A stretch of 64,000 nt of DNA from Alkalihalobacillus deserti (GCF_020734105.1 NZ_JAJAFR010000003.1:310001-374000), one strand, 5' to 3'. Numbered from the stretch's first letter, positions 26,631 to 38,663 are shown. The notes: generated from the letters alone by a model not told the origin. Translations and numbers: made by a program.

Positions 26631-27401
26631 ATGAAGGGTAAAGTTGTAATCGTAACGGGTGGAAGTAATGGAATGGGAAAAGCAATGGCAAAGCGATTTG
26701 CAGAACAAGGTGCTTATGTCACCATTAGTGGGCGTGACTCAGAAAAACTTCAAAAGGCAAAACAAGAAATAGAAACATTTGATGGACAGATCCTTCCAGT
26801 TGAGATGGATGTTCGTGACCCTGAAAAAGTGCGAGCGATGATTGATCAGACCAAAGAGGCATTTGGAACCATTGATTTTCTCGTAAATAATGCAGCGGGT
26901 AATTTCCTTGTACCTGCAGAAAAGCTCTCGTTGAATGGATGGAAGTCAGTTATTGATATCGTATTAAATGGAACTTGGTATTGTTCACAAGCCGTGGCGA
27001 AAGAGTGGATTAAAGATAAAAAATCAGGAAGTATTACAAATATTGTCGCAACCTATGCATGGACTGCTGGGCCCGGTGTTGTTCACTCCGCTAGTGCGAA
27101 GGCAGGCGTATTAGCGATGACTAGATCCCTTGCTGTTGAATGGGGTAGTCATTATGGAATTAGAGTAAATGCTATCGCGCCAGGGCCCATTGAAAACACC
27201 GGAGGGACGGAGAAGTTGATTATGAATGAAGAAGCCTATAAAAAGGTAGTAGGAGGTATACCTGCTAGACGTTTTGGAAAAGTTGAAGAAGTAGCAGGGG
27301 TAGCAACGTTCCTATTCTCACCAGAAGCTCAGTATATAAATGGTGATTGTATTACTATTGACGGTGGACAATGGTTAAACAATTCCTCTCTCCAATTTTA
27401 A
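26631..27401 (+). CDS. fadH: 2,4-dienoyl-CoA reductase (SDR family, FadH/YkuF type)
   Basis: A 256-residue short-chain dehydrogenase with the NAD(P) motif VTGGSNGMGKAMAKRF, NNAAGNF and the family-specific HSASAKAGVLAMTRSLAVEWG and IAPGPIENTGG. It lacks the classical YxxxK tyrosine, as in DECR/YkuF enzymes. It reduces 2,4-dienoyl-CoA during beta-oxidation of unsaturated fatty acids. The ATG at 26631 is favoured by GGGAG upstream, though the frame opens at 26592. Its position near a dead thiolase may mark a once larger fatty-acid locus. Confidence 0.88.
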   Translation: MKGKVVIVTGGSNGMGKAMAKRFAEQGAYVTISGRDSEKLQKAKQEIETFDGQILPVEMDVRDPEKVRAMIDQTKEAFGTIDFLVNNAAGNFLVPAEKLSLNGWKSVIDIVLNGTWYCSQAVAKEWIKDKKSGSITNIVATYAWTAGPGVVHSASAKAGVLAMTRSLAVEWGSHYGIRVNAIAPGPIENTGGTEKLIMNEEAYKKVVGGIPARRFGKVEEVAGVATFLFSPEAQYINGDCITIDGGQWLNNSSLQF

Positions 27402-27533
27402 AGAAAACTAAAAGGTAAGCGCTTTAAATTAGGAGGGCTAATTAACAATAGCAGTCTTTTTTGCTCGTACCGATAATAAAAACTGGCTTTAGGTATACCA
27501 TATAAAAAATCACCTAACCTACGTTTTCCATCG

Positions 27534-27563
27534 GGAGCATCAGCTAACGAGATGCTCCTTTTT
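27534..27563 (+). terminator. Terminator downstream of fadH
   Basis: GGAGCATC at 27534-27541 pairs with GATGCTCC at 27551-27558, followed by five T residues. It lies between convergent genes. Confidence 0.8.
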
Positions 27564-28873
27564 CATATTGGTTGATAATGTTCGCTTTGCTCGGTTTGAA
27601 TCGCTAACTTTTGGATTTTTTCGTTTAAATATAAGCGATCAAGTTCAAGCATTTCTTCTTTTTTGATCCCTTCTTGAATATACCAGGAAAACTCCCAAAT
27701 TGTTTTTTTAATCTGTTTGTCATTTTGAGAAGCAATTAGTTGTAAGGAGTCGATCATCGCAGCTAAAACAGATACATCTTCCGTCCCAGGACTTCTTATT
27801 TGATAATAACACTTATATAAATAGTCTTTAAAATGGCGTTGTTGAACAATGACTCTAAGGGCTTGATGCGAGTCGTTATAAAAGGAACGGTGAAGGTTTT
27901 TTTTTGCTAAAACCGTTAGTATTCTTGCTAGCGCGCGAATGCCACTAATCGCCGTATTTGGGTCATTGATTCCTGATGATAACGCTCGTAAAGATATCTC
28001 AACAAGCTTTGTTAATCCAAAATCAATATCTTGAATGGTAGCTCTTTCTTCTCCAACATGGAAAAAACGTTCATACAAAGTAGGTTCTAAGTGGCTCTTT
28101 CTCCCCCAAATCGAAAGTAGAATCATTCCTTCTTCTAGAAAATCTCCAAGACCCACTTCAATTCTGACAATGAGATCATCTTGTGTAGCTTGTTCAATCA
28201 GTTCATCTAACTCTATCACTAACAAATAACCGGATTGTTTCGACTGTAAGTGAATAGGATCCACCAATTTGACATCTTCGCTTTCCCAATCTTTCCAAGG
28301 CTCATCGGCGACTTGGTCTGAGGAATCTTCGTAATTATGGTGAATGGATTCAATTGTATTTTGAGTGATATGGTGAATCAAATTGCTAACCTGGATCCAT
28401 CTGCCAACATGGTGAACAAAAAACACAAAATAACCAACACAAACCATCGCGTAAACAACAGCGAGTGTAGGGGAAATAAACAGAAGTTCTTCGTTCGTAT
28501 CTTTTAAGAGCAACAAAAGAATTAGTGCATATAAAAAACCGCCAATGAATACACCTAGAATACGCTGAGTGTAGACATCAGTCATAAAGTCCTGCATGGT
28601 CCGAGGTGAGAACTGTGATAAATAGGTTGTTAACACAACCATAATCGTTGAAAAGGAAATGGTTGTCATGGTTAACAAAGAAGAGGTAATCGTACTTAAT
28701 AATGTATGTGCTAGAGCTAGATCTACAAATAAAAACGCTGGAAGAAATTGACTATTGAGATAGTAATCTAAGAAAACACTCAAGCAAGCAATTAATATAG
28801 AGAAAACTCCGTATATGGCTGGGATAAACCAAAATTTAGATCTCAAAATAAACAAAGTAGGATGGCGTTTCAT
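27563..28873 (-). CDS. DUF2254 integral membrane protein
   Basis: A 436-residue protein. The N-terminal half has about four membrane helices with LLTMTTISFSTIMVVLTTYLSQFSPR across residues ~75-105. The soluble second half has the pattern IVRIEVGLGDFLEEG, FGLTKLVEISLRALSSGINDP and NTAISGIRALARIL. This matches DUF2254, whose function is unknown. ATG 28873 follows GGGAGGG, although the frame extends to 28906. Confidence 0.87.
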   Translation of the reverse strand: MKRHPTLFILRSKFWFIPAIYGVFSILIACLSVFLDYYLNSQFLPAFLFVDLALAHTLLSTITSSLLTMTTISFSTIMVVLTTYLSQFSPRTMQDFMTDVYTQRILGVFIGGFLYALILLLLLKDTNEELLFISPTLAVVYAMVCVGYFVFFVHHVGRWIQVSNLIHHITQNTIESIHHNYEDSSDQVADEPWKDWESEDVKLVDPIHLQSKQSGYLLVIELDELIEQATQDDLIVRIEVGLGDFLEEGMILLSIWGRKSHLEPTLYERFFHVGEERATIQDIDFGLTKLVEISLRALSSGINDPNTAISGIRALARILTVLAKKNLHRSFYNDSHQALRVIVQQRHFKDYLYKCYYQIRSPGTEDVSVLAAMIDSLQLIASQNDKQIKKTIWEFSWYIQEGIKKEEMLELDRLYLNEKIQKLAIQTEQSEHYQPI

Positions 28874-29016
28874 TTGTACCCTCCCGTTCGAAAATAATAT
28901 ATACAAGTAGGTTTTACCAAATTCATGAGAATAAACGTTTTGTTTTCATCATTTGCAGGAATAGATGAGTAAGAAGTTGAAAGAAGAACACGATATAAAA
29001 AGAAAGGAGTAATGTC

Positions 29017-29430
29017 ATGAGATTTGAAAATCCAAGTAACGATGAAATCAAGCAATTACTAAATGAAAATAAACGAATTGCGGTAGTAGGCCTTTCCGAT
29101 AACCCTGCTCGAACTTCTTATATGGTGTCAGAAGCGATGCAAAAAGCTGGCTACGAAATTATTCCTGTAAACCCTAAAGCTGACGAGATTTTAGGAGTTA
29201 AAGCGGTCGGCTCATTAAAAGAAATCGATGGAAAAATAGACATTGTCAATGTATTTAGACGAAGTGAATTTTTGCCAGAAGTAGCAAAAGAAACAGTTGA
29301 AGTAGGAGCAAATGTGTTTTGGGCACAATTGGGTGTAGAAAATGAAGAAGCTTATGAGATCCTTCAACAAAAAGGGATTCAAACGGTTATGAATCGTTGT
29401 ATTAAAGTTGAACAAGCGAAATGGAAATAG
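29017..29430 (+). CDS. CoA-binding-domain protein (YccU-like)
   Basis: A 137-residue Rossmann-fold protein of the CoA_binding_2 family: RIAVVGLSDNPARTSYMVSE, YEIIPVNPKADEILG, IDIVNVFRRSEFLPEV and a C-terminal VMNRCIKVE. The homologues bind CoA and show no catalytic activity of known role. AAAGGAG precedes the ATG, and a clear terminator follows at 29441. Confidence 0.88.
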   Translation: MRFENPSNDEIKQLLNENKRIAVVGLSDNPARTSYMVSEAMQKAGYEIIPVNPKADEILGVKAVGSLKEIDGKIDIVNVFRRSEFLPEVAKETVEVGANVFWAQLGVENEEAYEILQQKGIQTVMNRCIKVEQAKWK

Positions 29431-29440
29431 CTGTATTTGA

Positions 29441-29471
29441 AACGAGACTTGCTAAAAAGTCTCGTTCTTTT
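29441..29471 (+). terminator. Terminator
   Basis: AACGAGACTT at 29441-29450 and AAGTCTCGTT at 29457-29466 form a perfect stem before CTTTT. Confidence 0.85.
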
Positions 29472-29628
29472 ACTTGTTAAAAAACTTAAAGAAAATAAAG
29501 GATAATAGAAAAGAGGTTGCGAATACAGAAATAACAGCTAAAATAGATTAAGCAGCACTGTTCGAGAAAAAGAAACATTTGTTCGTTTGTGCTACAATGG
29601 GTGTAGCATGTTGAAAGGAGTCTCAACT

Positions 29629-31599
29629 TTGGCAAAAAAACAACATATGGATTATAACGATGAATCAATACAAGTATTAGAGGGCCTCGAAGCTGTTAGA
29701 AAGCGTCCTGGAATGTATATTGGCAGTACGGACTCGCGCGGGCTTCATCATCTTGTTTATGAAATAGTGGATAACTCAGTTGACGAAGCGTTAGCTGGAC
29801 ATGGTTCTTACATAAATGTGACCGTACACCGTGATAATAGTATTTCTGTTACTGATGAAGGGCGCGGGATGCCGACTGGAATGCATAAATCAGGAAAACC
29901 TACTCCAGAAGTAATATTAACGGTTCTTCATGCAGGTGGGAAATTTGGACAGGGTGGTTATGCAACAAGTGGTGGCTTACATGGTGTAGGTGCCTCTGTT
30001 GTAAATGCTCTTTCTGAATGGTTAGTCGTTGAAATTAAACGGGATGGTCAAGTTTACAAGCAGCGGTTTGAAAATGGCGGGAAACCTGTAACAACACTTG
30101 AAAAAGTGGGAACAACTCGCAAAACAGGTACAACCATTCATTTTAAACCAGATACAACCATTTTTTCCGTGACCACGTATAATATAGAATTTTTGATAGA
30201 GAGGCTACGCGAAGCAGCTTTTTTATTAAAAGGCTTGAAAATAGAACTTGTTGACCAGCGTGGGGAAGGCTCGAAAAACGATTTTTATTTTGAAAATGGA
30301 ATTGAAGCATTTGTTGAATACTTAAATGAGGATAAAGAAACGCTAAGTCCTGTTGTCTTTTTTCAGGGAGAGCAAAATAAAATAGAAGTTGAGTTTGCCT
30401 TTCAGTTTAATGACGGTTACACCGAAAATGTTCTTTCGTTTGTTAACAACGTACGTACTAAAGACGGCGGAACGCATGAACTCGGTGCAAAAGCAGCGAT
30501 GACAAGAGCGGTTAATGAGTATGCGAGAAAAGTGAAACTTTTAAAGGAAAAAGATAAAAATTTAGATGGATCTGATATTCGCGAAGGTTTTACTTCGATT
30601 ATTTCTGTAAGAGTACCTGAAGAGATCCTTCAATTTGAAGGACAAACAAAAGGGAAATTAGGAACCTCCGAGGCCCGTTCAGCTGTTGATGGAGTCGTAT
30701 CAGAGAAGTTATCTTATTTCTTTGAAGAAAACCCGGATGTTAGTACGATGCTTATAAAAAAAGCGATTAAAGCGGCTCAAGCACGAGAAGCAGCAAGAAA
30801 AGCACGAGAAGATGCTCGTAATGGCAAGAAAAGCAAGCGTAGAGATGTGTTATTAAGCGGCAAACTTACTCCAGCTCAATCCAAGAACCCGCAACGAAAC
30901 GAACTTTACTTAGTAGAGGGAGATTCAGCCGGTGGCTCAGCTAAACAAGGACGTGATCGAAAATTTCAAGCTGTTCTTCCTTTACGTGGTAAAGTTATTA
31001 ATACGGAGAAGGCTAAGCTTGAAGACATTATGAAAAATGAAGAAATTCGCACGATCATCCATACGATTGGTGCAGGCGTTGGAGCTGATTTCGCGCTTGA
31101 AGACGTGAATTACGATAAAGTCGTCATCATGACAGATGCCGATACTGATGGAGCACATATTCAAGTACTTTTGTTAACGTTTTTCTATCGCTATATGCGC
31201 CCACTATTTGAGGCAGGAAAGATTTATATTGCTTTACCACCCTTGTACAAAGTAAGTAGAGGCAGTGGGAAGAAGGAAGTTATCGAGTATGCATGGGATG
31301 AACGTGAATTAGATAAAGCAACGAAAAAAGTCGGTAGAGGCTATATATTACAGCGTTACAAAGGTCTCGGAGAAATGAACGCAACCCAGCTATGGGAAAC
31401 AACAATGGACCCAGAGACAAGAACGCTGATTCGAGTTAAACTTGACGATGCCGCACGCGCCGAAAAGCGTGTAACGACATTAATGGGGGATAAAGTTGAG
31501 CCAAGACGGAAATGGATAGAAGCACATGTCCAATTTGGCTTGGAAGAAGACTCGAACATCTTAGAAAATGAAAACTTAGCAGTAGTTGAGGAGGAGTAA
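29629..31599 (+). CDS. parE: DNA topoisomerase IV subunit B
   Basis: The 656-residue ATPase subunit of topoisomerase IV, which decatenates daughter chromosomes. The GHKL ATPase domain shows [13 protein letters not shown] and [11 protein letters not shown], the transducer follows, and the TOPRIM domain has [20 protein letters not shown] and [14 protein letters not shown] 29629 is the likely start: AAAGGAG is at good spacing and the protein then begins [20 protein letters not shown] like other Bacillus ParE. The frame opens further upstream at 29587. It is cotranscribed with parC. Confidence 0.95.
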   Translation: MAKKQHMDYNDESIQVLEGLEAVRKRPGMYIGSTDSRGLHHLVYEIVDNSVDEALAGHGSYINVTVHRDNSISVTDEGRGMPTGMHKSGKPTPEVILTVLHAGGKFGQGGYATSGGLHGVGASVVNALSEWLVVEIKRDGQVYKQRFENGGKPVTTLEKVGTTRKTGTTIHFKPDTTIFSVTTYNIEFLIERLREAAFLLKGLKIELVDQRGEGSKNDFYFENGIEAFVEYLNEDKETLSPVVFFQGEQNKIEVEFAFQFNDGYTENVLSFVNNVRTKDGGTHELGAKAAMTRAVNEYARKVKLLKEKDKNLDGSDIREGFTSIISVRVPEEILQFEGQTKGKLGTSEARSAVDGVVSEKLSYFFEENPDVSTMLIKKAIKAAQAREAARKAREDARNGKKSKRRDVLLSGKLTPAQSKNPQRNELYLVEGDSAGGSAKQGRDRKFQAVLPLRGKVINTEKAKLEDIMKNEEIRTIIHTIGAGVGADFALEDVNYDKVVIMTDADTDGAHIQVLLLTFFYRYMRPLFEAGKIYIALPPLYKVSRGSGKKEVIEYAWDERELDKATKKVGRGYILQRYKGLGEMNATQLWETTMDPETRTLIRVKLDDAARAEKRVTTLMGDKVEPRRKWIEAHVQFGLEEDSNILENENLAVVEEE

Positions 31600-31601
31600 G
31601 C

Positions 31602-34055
31602 TTGGCACAAACAGAGCGTTACTTAGACCTTCCCTTAGAAGATGTCATTGGCGACCGGTTTGGTCGATATAGTAAATACATTATTCAAGAGCGTGCGTTA
31701 CCAGATGCAAGGGATGGACTAAAGCCGGTTCAACGTCGTATTTTATATGCGATGTATAAAGAAGGGAATACAGCTGAAAAACCATTTCGTAAGTCGGCTA
31801 AGACCGTCGGTAACGTAATTGGTAACTACCATCCACACGGAGATTCATCTGTATACGAAGCTATGGTTCGGATGAGTCAGGAATGGAAGGTTCGCAATCT
31901 TTTAGTAGATATGCATGGAAATAATGGTTCAATAGATGGTGATCCACCAGCTGCTATGCGCTATACGGAAGCACGTTTATCGAAAATCGCTGCACAGCTT
32001 TTGCGTGATATCGATCGTGATACCGTAGAATTTATACCAAACTTTGATGATTCTGAAGAAGAGCCAGTTGTATTGCCTGCAATGTATCCAAACCTTCTTG
32101 TTAATGGATCTACAGGGATTTCTTCTGGTTACGCTACGGATATTCCACCACATCATCTAGGTGAAATCATCGATGGTGTGATCATGCAAATGGAAAATCC
32201 TAATACAACCTTGGATGACTTGTTGCAAGTCATTAAAGGACCGGATTTTCCTACAGGCGGAATGGTCCAAGGATTAGATGGTATTCGTCAAGCTTATCGT
32301 ACGGGCAAAGGAAAAGTAGTTGTAAGAGCGAAAACAGAAGTGGAAGAGGTTCGCGGTGGACGTAAGCAAATTGTGATCACGGAGATTCCTTATGAGGTTG
32401 TCAAATCAAACCTTGTAAAAAAAATGGATGAACTTCGATTTGATAAAAAAGTCGATGGTATTGCTGAAGTCCGAGATGACACAGATCGAACTGGACTTCG
32501 TATTGTGGTGGAATTAAAGAAAGAAGCAGATGCTAACGCAATCTTAAACTATCTATTAAAAAATACGGATTTACAAGTTACATATAACTTCAACATGGTG
32601 GCAATTGCCAACAAAGCACCGAAGTTAATGGGACTTCAACCGTTAATCCAAGCTTATATTGATCATCAAAAACTTGTGTTTACTAGAAGAGCGAAATACG
32701 ACCTGAAAAAAGCGCTCGATCGCCAACATATTGTTAAAGGTTTAATAAAGGCGGTATCTATTCTTGATGAAGTAATCACAACCATTCGTGCTTCTAAGGA
32801 CAAAAAAGATGCAAAAGATAATTTAATTTCAAAATACGATTTTACCGAAGTGCAGGCAGAAGCGATTGTAACCTTACAGCTTTATCGTTTAACAAACACG
32901 GATATTACGACTTTAGAAGAAGAGGCAGCAGAACTTGAACGTCGTATCCATGAGCTAGAAGCCATTCTTGAAAGTGAAAAGAAATTAATCACAGTTATAA
33001 AGAAAAATCTTCAAACAATTAAAAAAGATTTCGTAGACCCTCGTCGAACGATTATTAAAGAAGAAATTGAAGAAATCAAAATCAATATGGATGTATTGAT
33101 TGCTTCTGAAGACGTAATGGTCACAGTAACGAAAGAAGGTTACGTCAAGAGAACGAGTATTCGTTCATATGGAGCCTCAAACGGTGAAAATGCTGGCATG
33201 AAAGAAGGAGATTATCTTCTTGGCCATTTCGAAATAAATACAACAGAAACCTTATTATTATTCACGAAACTGGGAAATTATTTATATATACCCGTTCATC
33301 AACTTCCAGACATACGCTGGAAAGACAACGGTCAACATGTTGCAAATCTCGTTAGCGGGATAGAACGAGGTGATGAGATCATAAAAGCCTTGCCAGTGAA
33401 AGAATTTAAAGAAGAAGAATCTCTACTGTTTATTACGAAAAATGGAATGGCAAAACGCTCACAGCTATCGCTTTACCAAGCACAGCGCTTCTCAAAACCA
33501 TTGATGGCGATTAAGCTTAAAGAAGAAGATGAAGTGGTAGCGATGATGCATACAACAGGTACAGAAGAACTGTTTATTGCAACGAACTTGGCATTGGGCC
33601 TATGGTTAAGTGTGAATGAGATTAACTTAGTCGGTCAAAGAGCAGCAGGGGTAAAAGCAATCAATCTGAAAGAAGGCGATTTTGTCGTCGGGGCTTCAAC
33701 GTTCCTTGGAGACGATAAGAAAGTGGAATTTATCATCATTACACAACGTGGAGCGGTGAAAAAGCTCCCTATATCTGAATTTGATAAATCAAGTCGTGCA
33801 AAACGTGGACTTGTGATGCTTAGAGAGTTGAAGTCGAATCCTCACCGGGTGCTTGCATGTAAGCGAGTAACCAAAGAATCTTCCATTTTATCGATTCGTA
33901 CAAAGAAAGACGTAATAGAAACGATTGATGCTAAGAATTATCGTAACAGTGATCGTTATAGTAATGGATCCTTTATTGTTGACGTCGCCACAACCGGAGA
34001 TGTGATTGAAGTGTGGGAGGAAGTCGATACAACATTAAAGACCGATGAGGAATAA
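31602..34055 (+). CDS. parC: DNA topoisomerase IV subunit A
   Basis: The 817-residue DNA-breaking subunit. The catalytic tyrosine lies in [10 protein letters not shown]. The quinolone-determining region reads [18 protein letters not shown], with the usual Ser and Glu, so there is no sign of classical resistance changes. The C-terminal beta-pinwheel repeats ([33 protein letters not shown]) wrap DNA. The start is TTG 31602 after GGAGGAG, two bases past the parE stop codon. A terminator overlaps the stop. Confidence 0.95.
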   Translation: MAQTERYLDLPLEDVIGDRFGRYSKYIIQERALPDARDGLKPVQRRILYAMYKEGNTAEKPFRKSAKTVGNVIGNYHPHGDSSVYEAMVRMSQEWKVRNLLVDMHGNNGSIDGDPPAAMRYTEARLSKIAAQLLRDIDRDTVEFIPNFDDSEEEPVVLPAMYPNLLVNGSTGISSGYATDIPPHHLGEIIDGVIMQMENPNTTLDDLLQVIKGPDFPTGGMVQGLDGIRQAYRTGKGKVVVRAKTEVEEVRGGRKQIVITEIPYEVVKSNLVKKMDELRFDKKVDGIAEVRDDTDRTGLRIVVELKKEADANAILNYLLKNTDLQVTYNFNMVAIANKAPKLMGLQPLIQAYIDHQKLVFTRRAKYDLKKALDRQHIVKGLIKAVSILDEVITTIRASKDKKDAKDNLISKYDFTEVQAEAIVTLQLYRLTNTDITTLEEEAAELERRIHELEAILESEKKLITVIKKNLQTIKKDFVDPRRTIIKEEIEEIKINMDVLIASEDVMVTVTKEGYVKRTSIRSYGASNGENAGMKEGDYLLGHFEINTTETLLLFTKLGNYLYIPVHQLPDIRWKDNGQHVANLVSGIERGDEIIKALPVKEFKEEESLLFITKNGMAKRSQLSLYQAQRFSKPLMAIKLKEEDEVVAMMHTTGTEELFIATNLALGLWLSVNEINLVGQRAAGVKAINLKEGDFVVGASTFLGDDKKVEFIIITQRGAVKKLPISEFDKSSRAKRGLVMLRELKSNPHRVLACKRVTKESSILSIRTKKDVIETIDAKNYRNSDRYSNGSFIVDVATTGDVIEVWEEVDTTLKTDEE

Positions 34056-34069
34056 TCTCATCGGTTTTT
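34041..34069 (+). terminator. Terminator of parE-parC
   Basis: ACCGATGAG at 34041-34049 and CTCATCGGT at 34057-34065 surround the parC stop codon, followed by TTTT. Confidence 0.88.
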
Positions 34070-34409
34070 CCTTGTGGCTAGAAGTTAGATAGCAACAGAA
34101 AGAGACACTGAATTCGTTTAAAAGTTGCTAATAAGTAATGATTTGCAATTATAATGGAGAAGTCGTAATTAAAAATAGAAAGTCACCTTTATATCAGGGA
34201 AGTTACCATTAAAGCTAGCTTGCAGAGCTGCTGGACACTTTAATCAATGGAATAGGAGATCAGCAGGTGTGAAGGTAGATTAGCGAAACTTCGATTATGA
34301 TAAAGAAAAAATTTTTTTAGTAGTAATATAAATGAATGCTCGATTATAGAACAATAGTTTAACGTAATTATATTATGTAAACTATAAAATACATAAAAGG
34401 ACGTATGCT
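34070..34409. other. 340-bp intergenic region
   Basis: No gene is supported. A short open frame near 34190-34280 reads KLACRAAGHFNQWNRRSAGV then a stop and could be an unrecognised coding remnant. The last 100 bp are AT-rich and probably contain the promoter of the following gene. Confidence 0.35.
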
Positions 34410-34892
34410 ATGAAAGGAACAACCCATATTCTCGGTGGAATAGCTGCTGCAGTTATTTGGCAAAAATATTTTAATATTCCCATACAAGACCCGATCTATT
34501 TTTATAGCGCAGCCATTGTTGGCTCCATAATTCCTGATATCTGTCATCCGAAGTCGATAATTGGAAGAAGAGTACCGATACTTTCTAGAGCATTCAGCAA
34601 AATTTTTGGTCATCGCTCATTAAGTCATAGTTTATTATTCATGGTGCTTTTATATTTACTCTTTCAACAACTTACTTTTTACGGAGCAACTTCTATTGAA
34701 ATTGGTTTATTAGTTGGTGTTGGTAGTCATATTCTACTCGACGCGATGACAGTACAGGGAGTTAAGTTTTTATATCCAATTAACATGAAAATTAGACTAC
34801 CGTTGTATGTGAGGACAGGATCATTAATTGGAGAAACATTGGTTGCAATGAGTTTACTCACTCTTATGGTCTTATCTCTTTTCTTATTTTAA
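34410..34892 (+). CDS. YbcI/YdjM-type membrane-bound metal-dependent hydrolase (DUF457)
   Basis: A 160-residue membrane protein with about four helices. Metal-binding family motifs are THILGGIAAAV at the start, GSIIPDICHPKS, FGHRSLSHSLLF and GSHILLDAMTVQGVKFLYP. Homologues are called inner-membrane metal-dependent hydrolases, some linked to LexA control in enterobacteria. The substrate is unknown. AAAAGGACG lies upstream of the ATG. Confidence 0.87.
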   Translation: MKGTTHILGGIAAAVIWQKYFNIPIQDPIYFYSAAIVGSIIPDICHPKSIIGRRVPILSRAFSKIFGHRSLSHSLLFMVLLYLLFQQLTFYGATSIEIGLLVGVGSHILLDAMTVQGVKFLYPINMKIRLPLYVRTGSLIGETLVAMSLLTLMVLSLFLF

Positions 34893-35016
34893 ATTTTGGA
34901 GATTTAGTTATTGAATCTCCTGATCGGACTAATTGTACTTTGCTGATTATTGAATATAGTCAATGCTAATGAATCGTGAGAAGTATAACACTCTAATAAT
35001 AAAGAGATACTTTTAA

Positions 35017-36006
<990 letters not shown>

Positions 36007-36092
36007 TTTCTATTAATGGCCATGTCACATCACGTTAAAGTCTGTTACCGACTTGTTCTCTTAGATTAATATCTTTCGAAACACATGATAAA

Positions 36093-36127
36093 CGTAACTC
36101 TTCGAAAAAAGAGTTACGGGTTTTTTA
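36093..36127 (+). terminator. Terminator of the pfkA copy
   Basis: CGTAACTCTT at 36093-36102 pairs with AAGAGTTACG, followed by GGTTTTTT. Confidence 0.85.
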
Positions 36128-36140
36128 TTAGAAGTTCATG

Positions 36141-36245
36141 TTATTTTACAATCGTTCCTATAAACATTGCTTCAATCTTAGGTTTTTGAGAATCTGCTGT
36201 CATTTTTCGAACACACCAAGTTAATACATTTGAAATTTAAAGTAG
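36141..36245 (-). pseudogene. Short C-terminal coding remnant
   Basis: The minus strand reads TWCVRKMTADSQKPKIEAMF then IGTIVK and TAA at 36141. It has protein-like composition but no start and only about 30 codons. The parent gene is not identified. Confidence 0.3.
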
Positions 36246-36320
36246 TATTTGTATATTTCTTTATCAATATGCGAATTTTAAAAAAATCGAGGTTAATTCA
36301 TATGGAAGTTAAAGAGAGAA

Positions 36321-36355
36321 CAACGCTCACGAATCAATGAGCGTTATTCTTTTTT
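36321..36355. terminator. Hairpin 3' of the 64-aa gene
   Basis: AACGCTCA at 36322-36329 and TGAGCGTT at 36338-36345 form the stem. T-rich flanks occur on both strands, so it can terminate the minus-strand gene pair. Confidence 0.65.
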
Positions 36356-36548
36356 AATCTTTTTGATCCGTTTCTTTAGATGTTGCGGTGCCTCCATCAT
36401 ACTCTTGGTCAATTTGACCAGTCGTTTTTTGCTTGGAAGATAGTGAATAATCAGCAACCTCTTTTGGTCCTGTTAATCCAAACAAACCCATATTTCCTTG
36501 TCCCATTCGAACATTCTCAAAGACATTGTTCTCATTAGTGTTTGCCAT
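36354..36548 (-). CDS. Small Asn/Gln-rich protein of unknown function (64 aa)
   Basis: The 64-residue product is polar and probably disordered (MANTNENNVFENVRMGQGNM, GLFGLTGPKEVADYSLS, acidic tail). AGGTGAAAC precedes the ATG, and it lies 21 bp after the DUF1292 gene, so both probably share a transcript. The family is not recognised. The composition suggests a small spore- or stress-associated protein, but nothing proves it. Confidence 0.6.
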   Translation of the reverse strand: MANTNENNVFENVRMGQGNMGLFGLTGPKEVADYSLSSKQKTTGQIDQEYDGGTATSKETDQKD

Positions 36549-36569
36549 TGTTTCACCTCTAACCCTAAG

Positions 36570-36815
36570 TTAGTCAGCTGGATTTGCGTCTACCGCTATT
36601 TCATAAGCATGCAAAATAGAATCTCTTTCTTCGGGATCAGTAATTCCAACTAGAAACTGTTCATCCTCTTCATCTTCAACACGCATTAGAATGGTGTCTT
36701 CATCAGATGATAAAAGAGCATAAGAGTGGTTTTCCATGTCAAACAGTGCTTCCACTGAATAATCCTTTGTTCGCCCATTTTCATCTTCAATCGTAATTTG
36801 ATCGCGTGTTTCCAT
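36570..36815 (-). CDS. DUF1292 (YrzB-like) small acidic protein
   Basis: An 81-residue acidic protein with the DUF1292 pattern: DQITIEDENGRTKDYSVEAL, FDMENHSYALLSS, and VEDEEDEQFLVGITDPEERD. The family is widespread in Firmicutes and of unknown function. ATG 36815 has AAGGAG eight bases upstream and is preferred over an in-frame GTG at 36824 that lies within that site. Confidence 0.85.
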   Translation of the reverse strand: METRDQITIEDENGRTKDYSVEALFDMENHSYALLSSDEDTILMRVEDEEDEQFLVGITDPEERDSILHAYEIAVDANPAD

Positions 36816-36920
36816 GTGTATCACTCCTTAAAAGGATCTATTTGTTACGATTCCCTGAAGGGTTCATAATTATTTTTGTAAGAGGTTACCATACTAATCA
36901 TATCGAAGAGGAGGGCTTGA

Positions 36921-38363
36921 ATGAAAGGAATGATTCTTTTCTTTTTTAGCGTTTTGCTTATAATGAATTTGTCTATTGCTCATGTAGAAGCAATGGACCG
37001 ACAAAAATTAGTCGACCTTATTGACAATGACCCTGCCCTAGAAGGAGCACTTCTAAGTGTAAGTGTCCGCTCAGCAAAAACCGGAGAGGTGTTGTACGAG
37101 CATTTAGCCAATACACGCCTTAGACCTGCTTCTAATATGAAGCTTTTTACTGCAGCTGCCGCCTTATCCGTTTTAGGTGAACATCATCGGTTTACGACAG
37201 AACTATACATGGATGGGAAAATAAAATGGAAGATATTGGATGGTGATCTTTACATCAAAGGAAATGGAGATCCAACCCTTTTAGGTAAAGATATTGATGA
37301 ATTGGTTCGACAATTAAAGATTCAAGGAGTAAGAATCATAAAAGGAAATCTGATTGCAGATGATAGCCGGTATGATGATGAGCGATATCCGATTGATCTT
37401 CCTTGGTCTGACGAAGAGACCTACTACGGGGCACAAGTATCAGCTCTAACGGTTGCACCTGATGATGATTATGAAGCGGGAACAGTGGTGATTGAAGTGA
37501 CTCCAGGAAAGGAAATTAATGATAAAGGAGAAGTAACAGTATCTCCTGGATCTGATACTTTAATGCTTGTAAACAAGAGTACGACTATTGAAGCGAATCA
37601 AAAATTAGACCTGAAGATTTCACGTGAGCATGGAACGAATGTGATTTATATTGACGGAGTTATTCCCAAAAATGCAAGTACTCATAAAGAGTCGATCGCC
37701 ATTTGGGAACCGACAGACTATGTATTACATTTATTTAAGCAAACATTGAAGGAACAAGGTATTACTCTACTTGGGTCGATAAAAAAGGGAAAGTTGCCAC
37801 TAACCGCAAAGAAGCTTACAACTCATGAATCCATGCCACTTTCTGAATTACTCGTTCCATTTATGAAGCAGAGTAATAATGGTCATGCGGAAATTTTAAT
37901 AAAGGAAATGGGATATGTCCGAGAAGAAGAAGGCACATGGGATAAGGGACTTAACGTATTAGAAGAAGAATTAAAGCAATGGAATATTGAAACAGAGAAA
38001 ATGGTCATAAGAGATGGATCTGGTATTTCTCATGTTAGTGGAATTCCTACTCACCAAATATCTGGTCTACTATATGAAATACAAGCTGAACCTTGGTTTT
38101 CCATTTTTCTTCAGTCATTGCCACTTGTTGATGGAGGAGTTCCACTTGACCGTGGGACATTGAACGATCGATTGAAACAAACAGTAGCGTCAAGAAGAGT
38201 TAGAGCGAAAACAGGAACGCTAACAACGGTTAGTTCACTAGCTGGTTATGTTGAACCTAAAGAAGGAGAGGCACTTGTTTTTTCGATTATTTCTAACCAA
38301 ATTATAGACGGTGACAAAGCAAAAGATCTTGAAGATCAATTGGTCTTAGCATTGCTCGAATAG
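36921..38363 (+). CDS. dacC: D-alanyl-D-alanine carboxypeptidase/endopeptidase, DacB/PBP4 type (peptidase S13)
   Basis: A 480-residue low-molecular-weight class C penicillin-binding protein. A signal peptide (first ~24 residues) is followed by the SxxK motif in RPASNMKLFTAAAA, a large inserted domain, SxN in SNNGHAEILIKEMG and KTG in RAKTGTLTTVSSLAGYV. It should trim or cut peptidoglycan cross-links outside the membrane. The S13 layout matches B. subtilis DacC, which is made in stationary phase and alkaline stress. Confidence 0.9.
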   Translation: MKGMILFFFSVLLIMNLSIAHVEAMDRQKLVDLIDNDPALEGALLSVSVRSAKTGEVLYEHLANTRLRPASNMKLFTAAAALSVLGEHHRFTTELYMDGKIKWKILDGDLYIKGNGDPTLLGKDIDELVRQLKIQGVRIIKGNLIADDSRYDDERYPIDLPWSDEETYYGAQVSALTVAPDDDYEAGTVVIEVTPGKEINDKGEVTVSPGSDTLMLVNKSTTIEANQKLDLKISREHGTNVIYIDGVIPKNASTHKESIAIWEPTDYVLHLFKQTLKEQGITLLGSIKKGKLPLTAKKLTTHESMPLSELLVPFMKQSNNGHAEILIKEMGYVREEEGTWDKGLNVLEEELKQWNIETEKMVIRDGSGISHVSGIPTHQISGLLYEIQAEPWFSIFLQSLPLVDGGVPLDRGTLNDRLKQTVASRRVRAKTGTLTTVSSLAGYVEPKEGEALVFSIISNQIIDGDKAKDLEDQLVLALLE

Positions 38364-38420
38364 GTTTATTTTTATGAGAGATGATATATAGTATCTACTT
38401 TAGCAAAGGGAGGGAACCAT

Positions 38421-38663
38421 ATGGACTATGAACCATTAACCTATTATGAAAAGCTAGAAAATGTCTTCATCTTAACGGAAACAAAAAACATGCTGGAAGC
38501 TAAGCTAAAAGAACTAAAGTTGAGTAATCAACCAACAGTCTTAGTTGAAGATGATTTACGAAAAATTAAAGAAGAGATTGAGGAATATACAGATGAAGTA
38601 AACCCTGCCTCAAATCAAATAGTGGTTTCTTCTTTATTTAATCCTGCTGTATTTGATGAATAG
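38421..38663 (+). CDS. Small helical protein of unknown function (80 aa)
   Basis: The 80-residue soluble protein is acidic, with a coiled-coil-prone first half (YYEKLENVFILTETKNMLEA, LRKIKEEIEEY) and a C-terminus NPASNQIVVSSLFNPAVFDE. GGGAGGG lies before the ATG. It sits between the dacC-type gene and a secreted-protein gene, with short gaps, and may be cotranscribed with them. The family is not recognised. Confidence 0.65.
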   Translation: MDYEPLTYYEKLENVFILTETKNMLEAKLKELKLSNQPTVLVEDDLRKIKEEIEEYTDEVNPASNQIVVSSLFNPAVFDE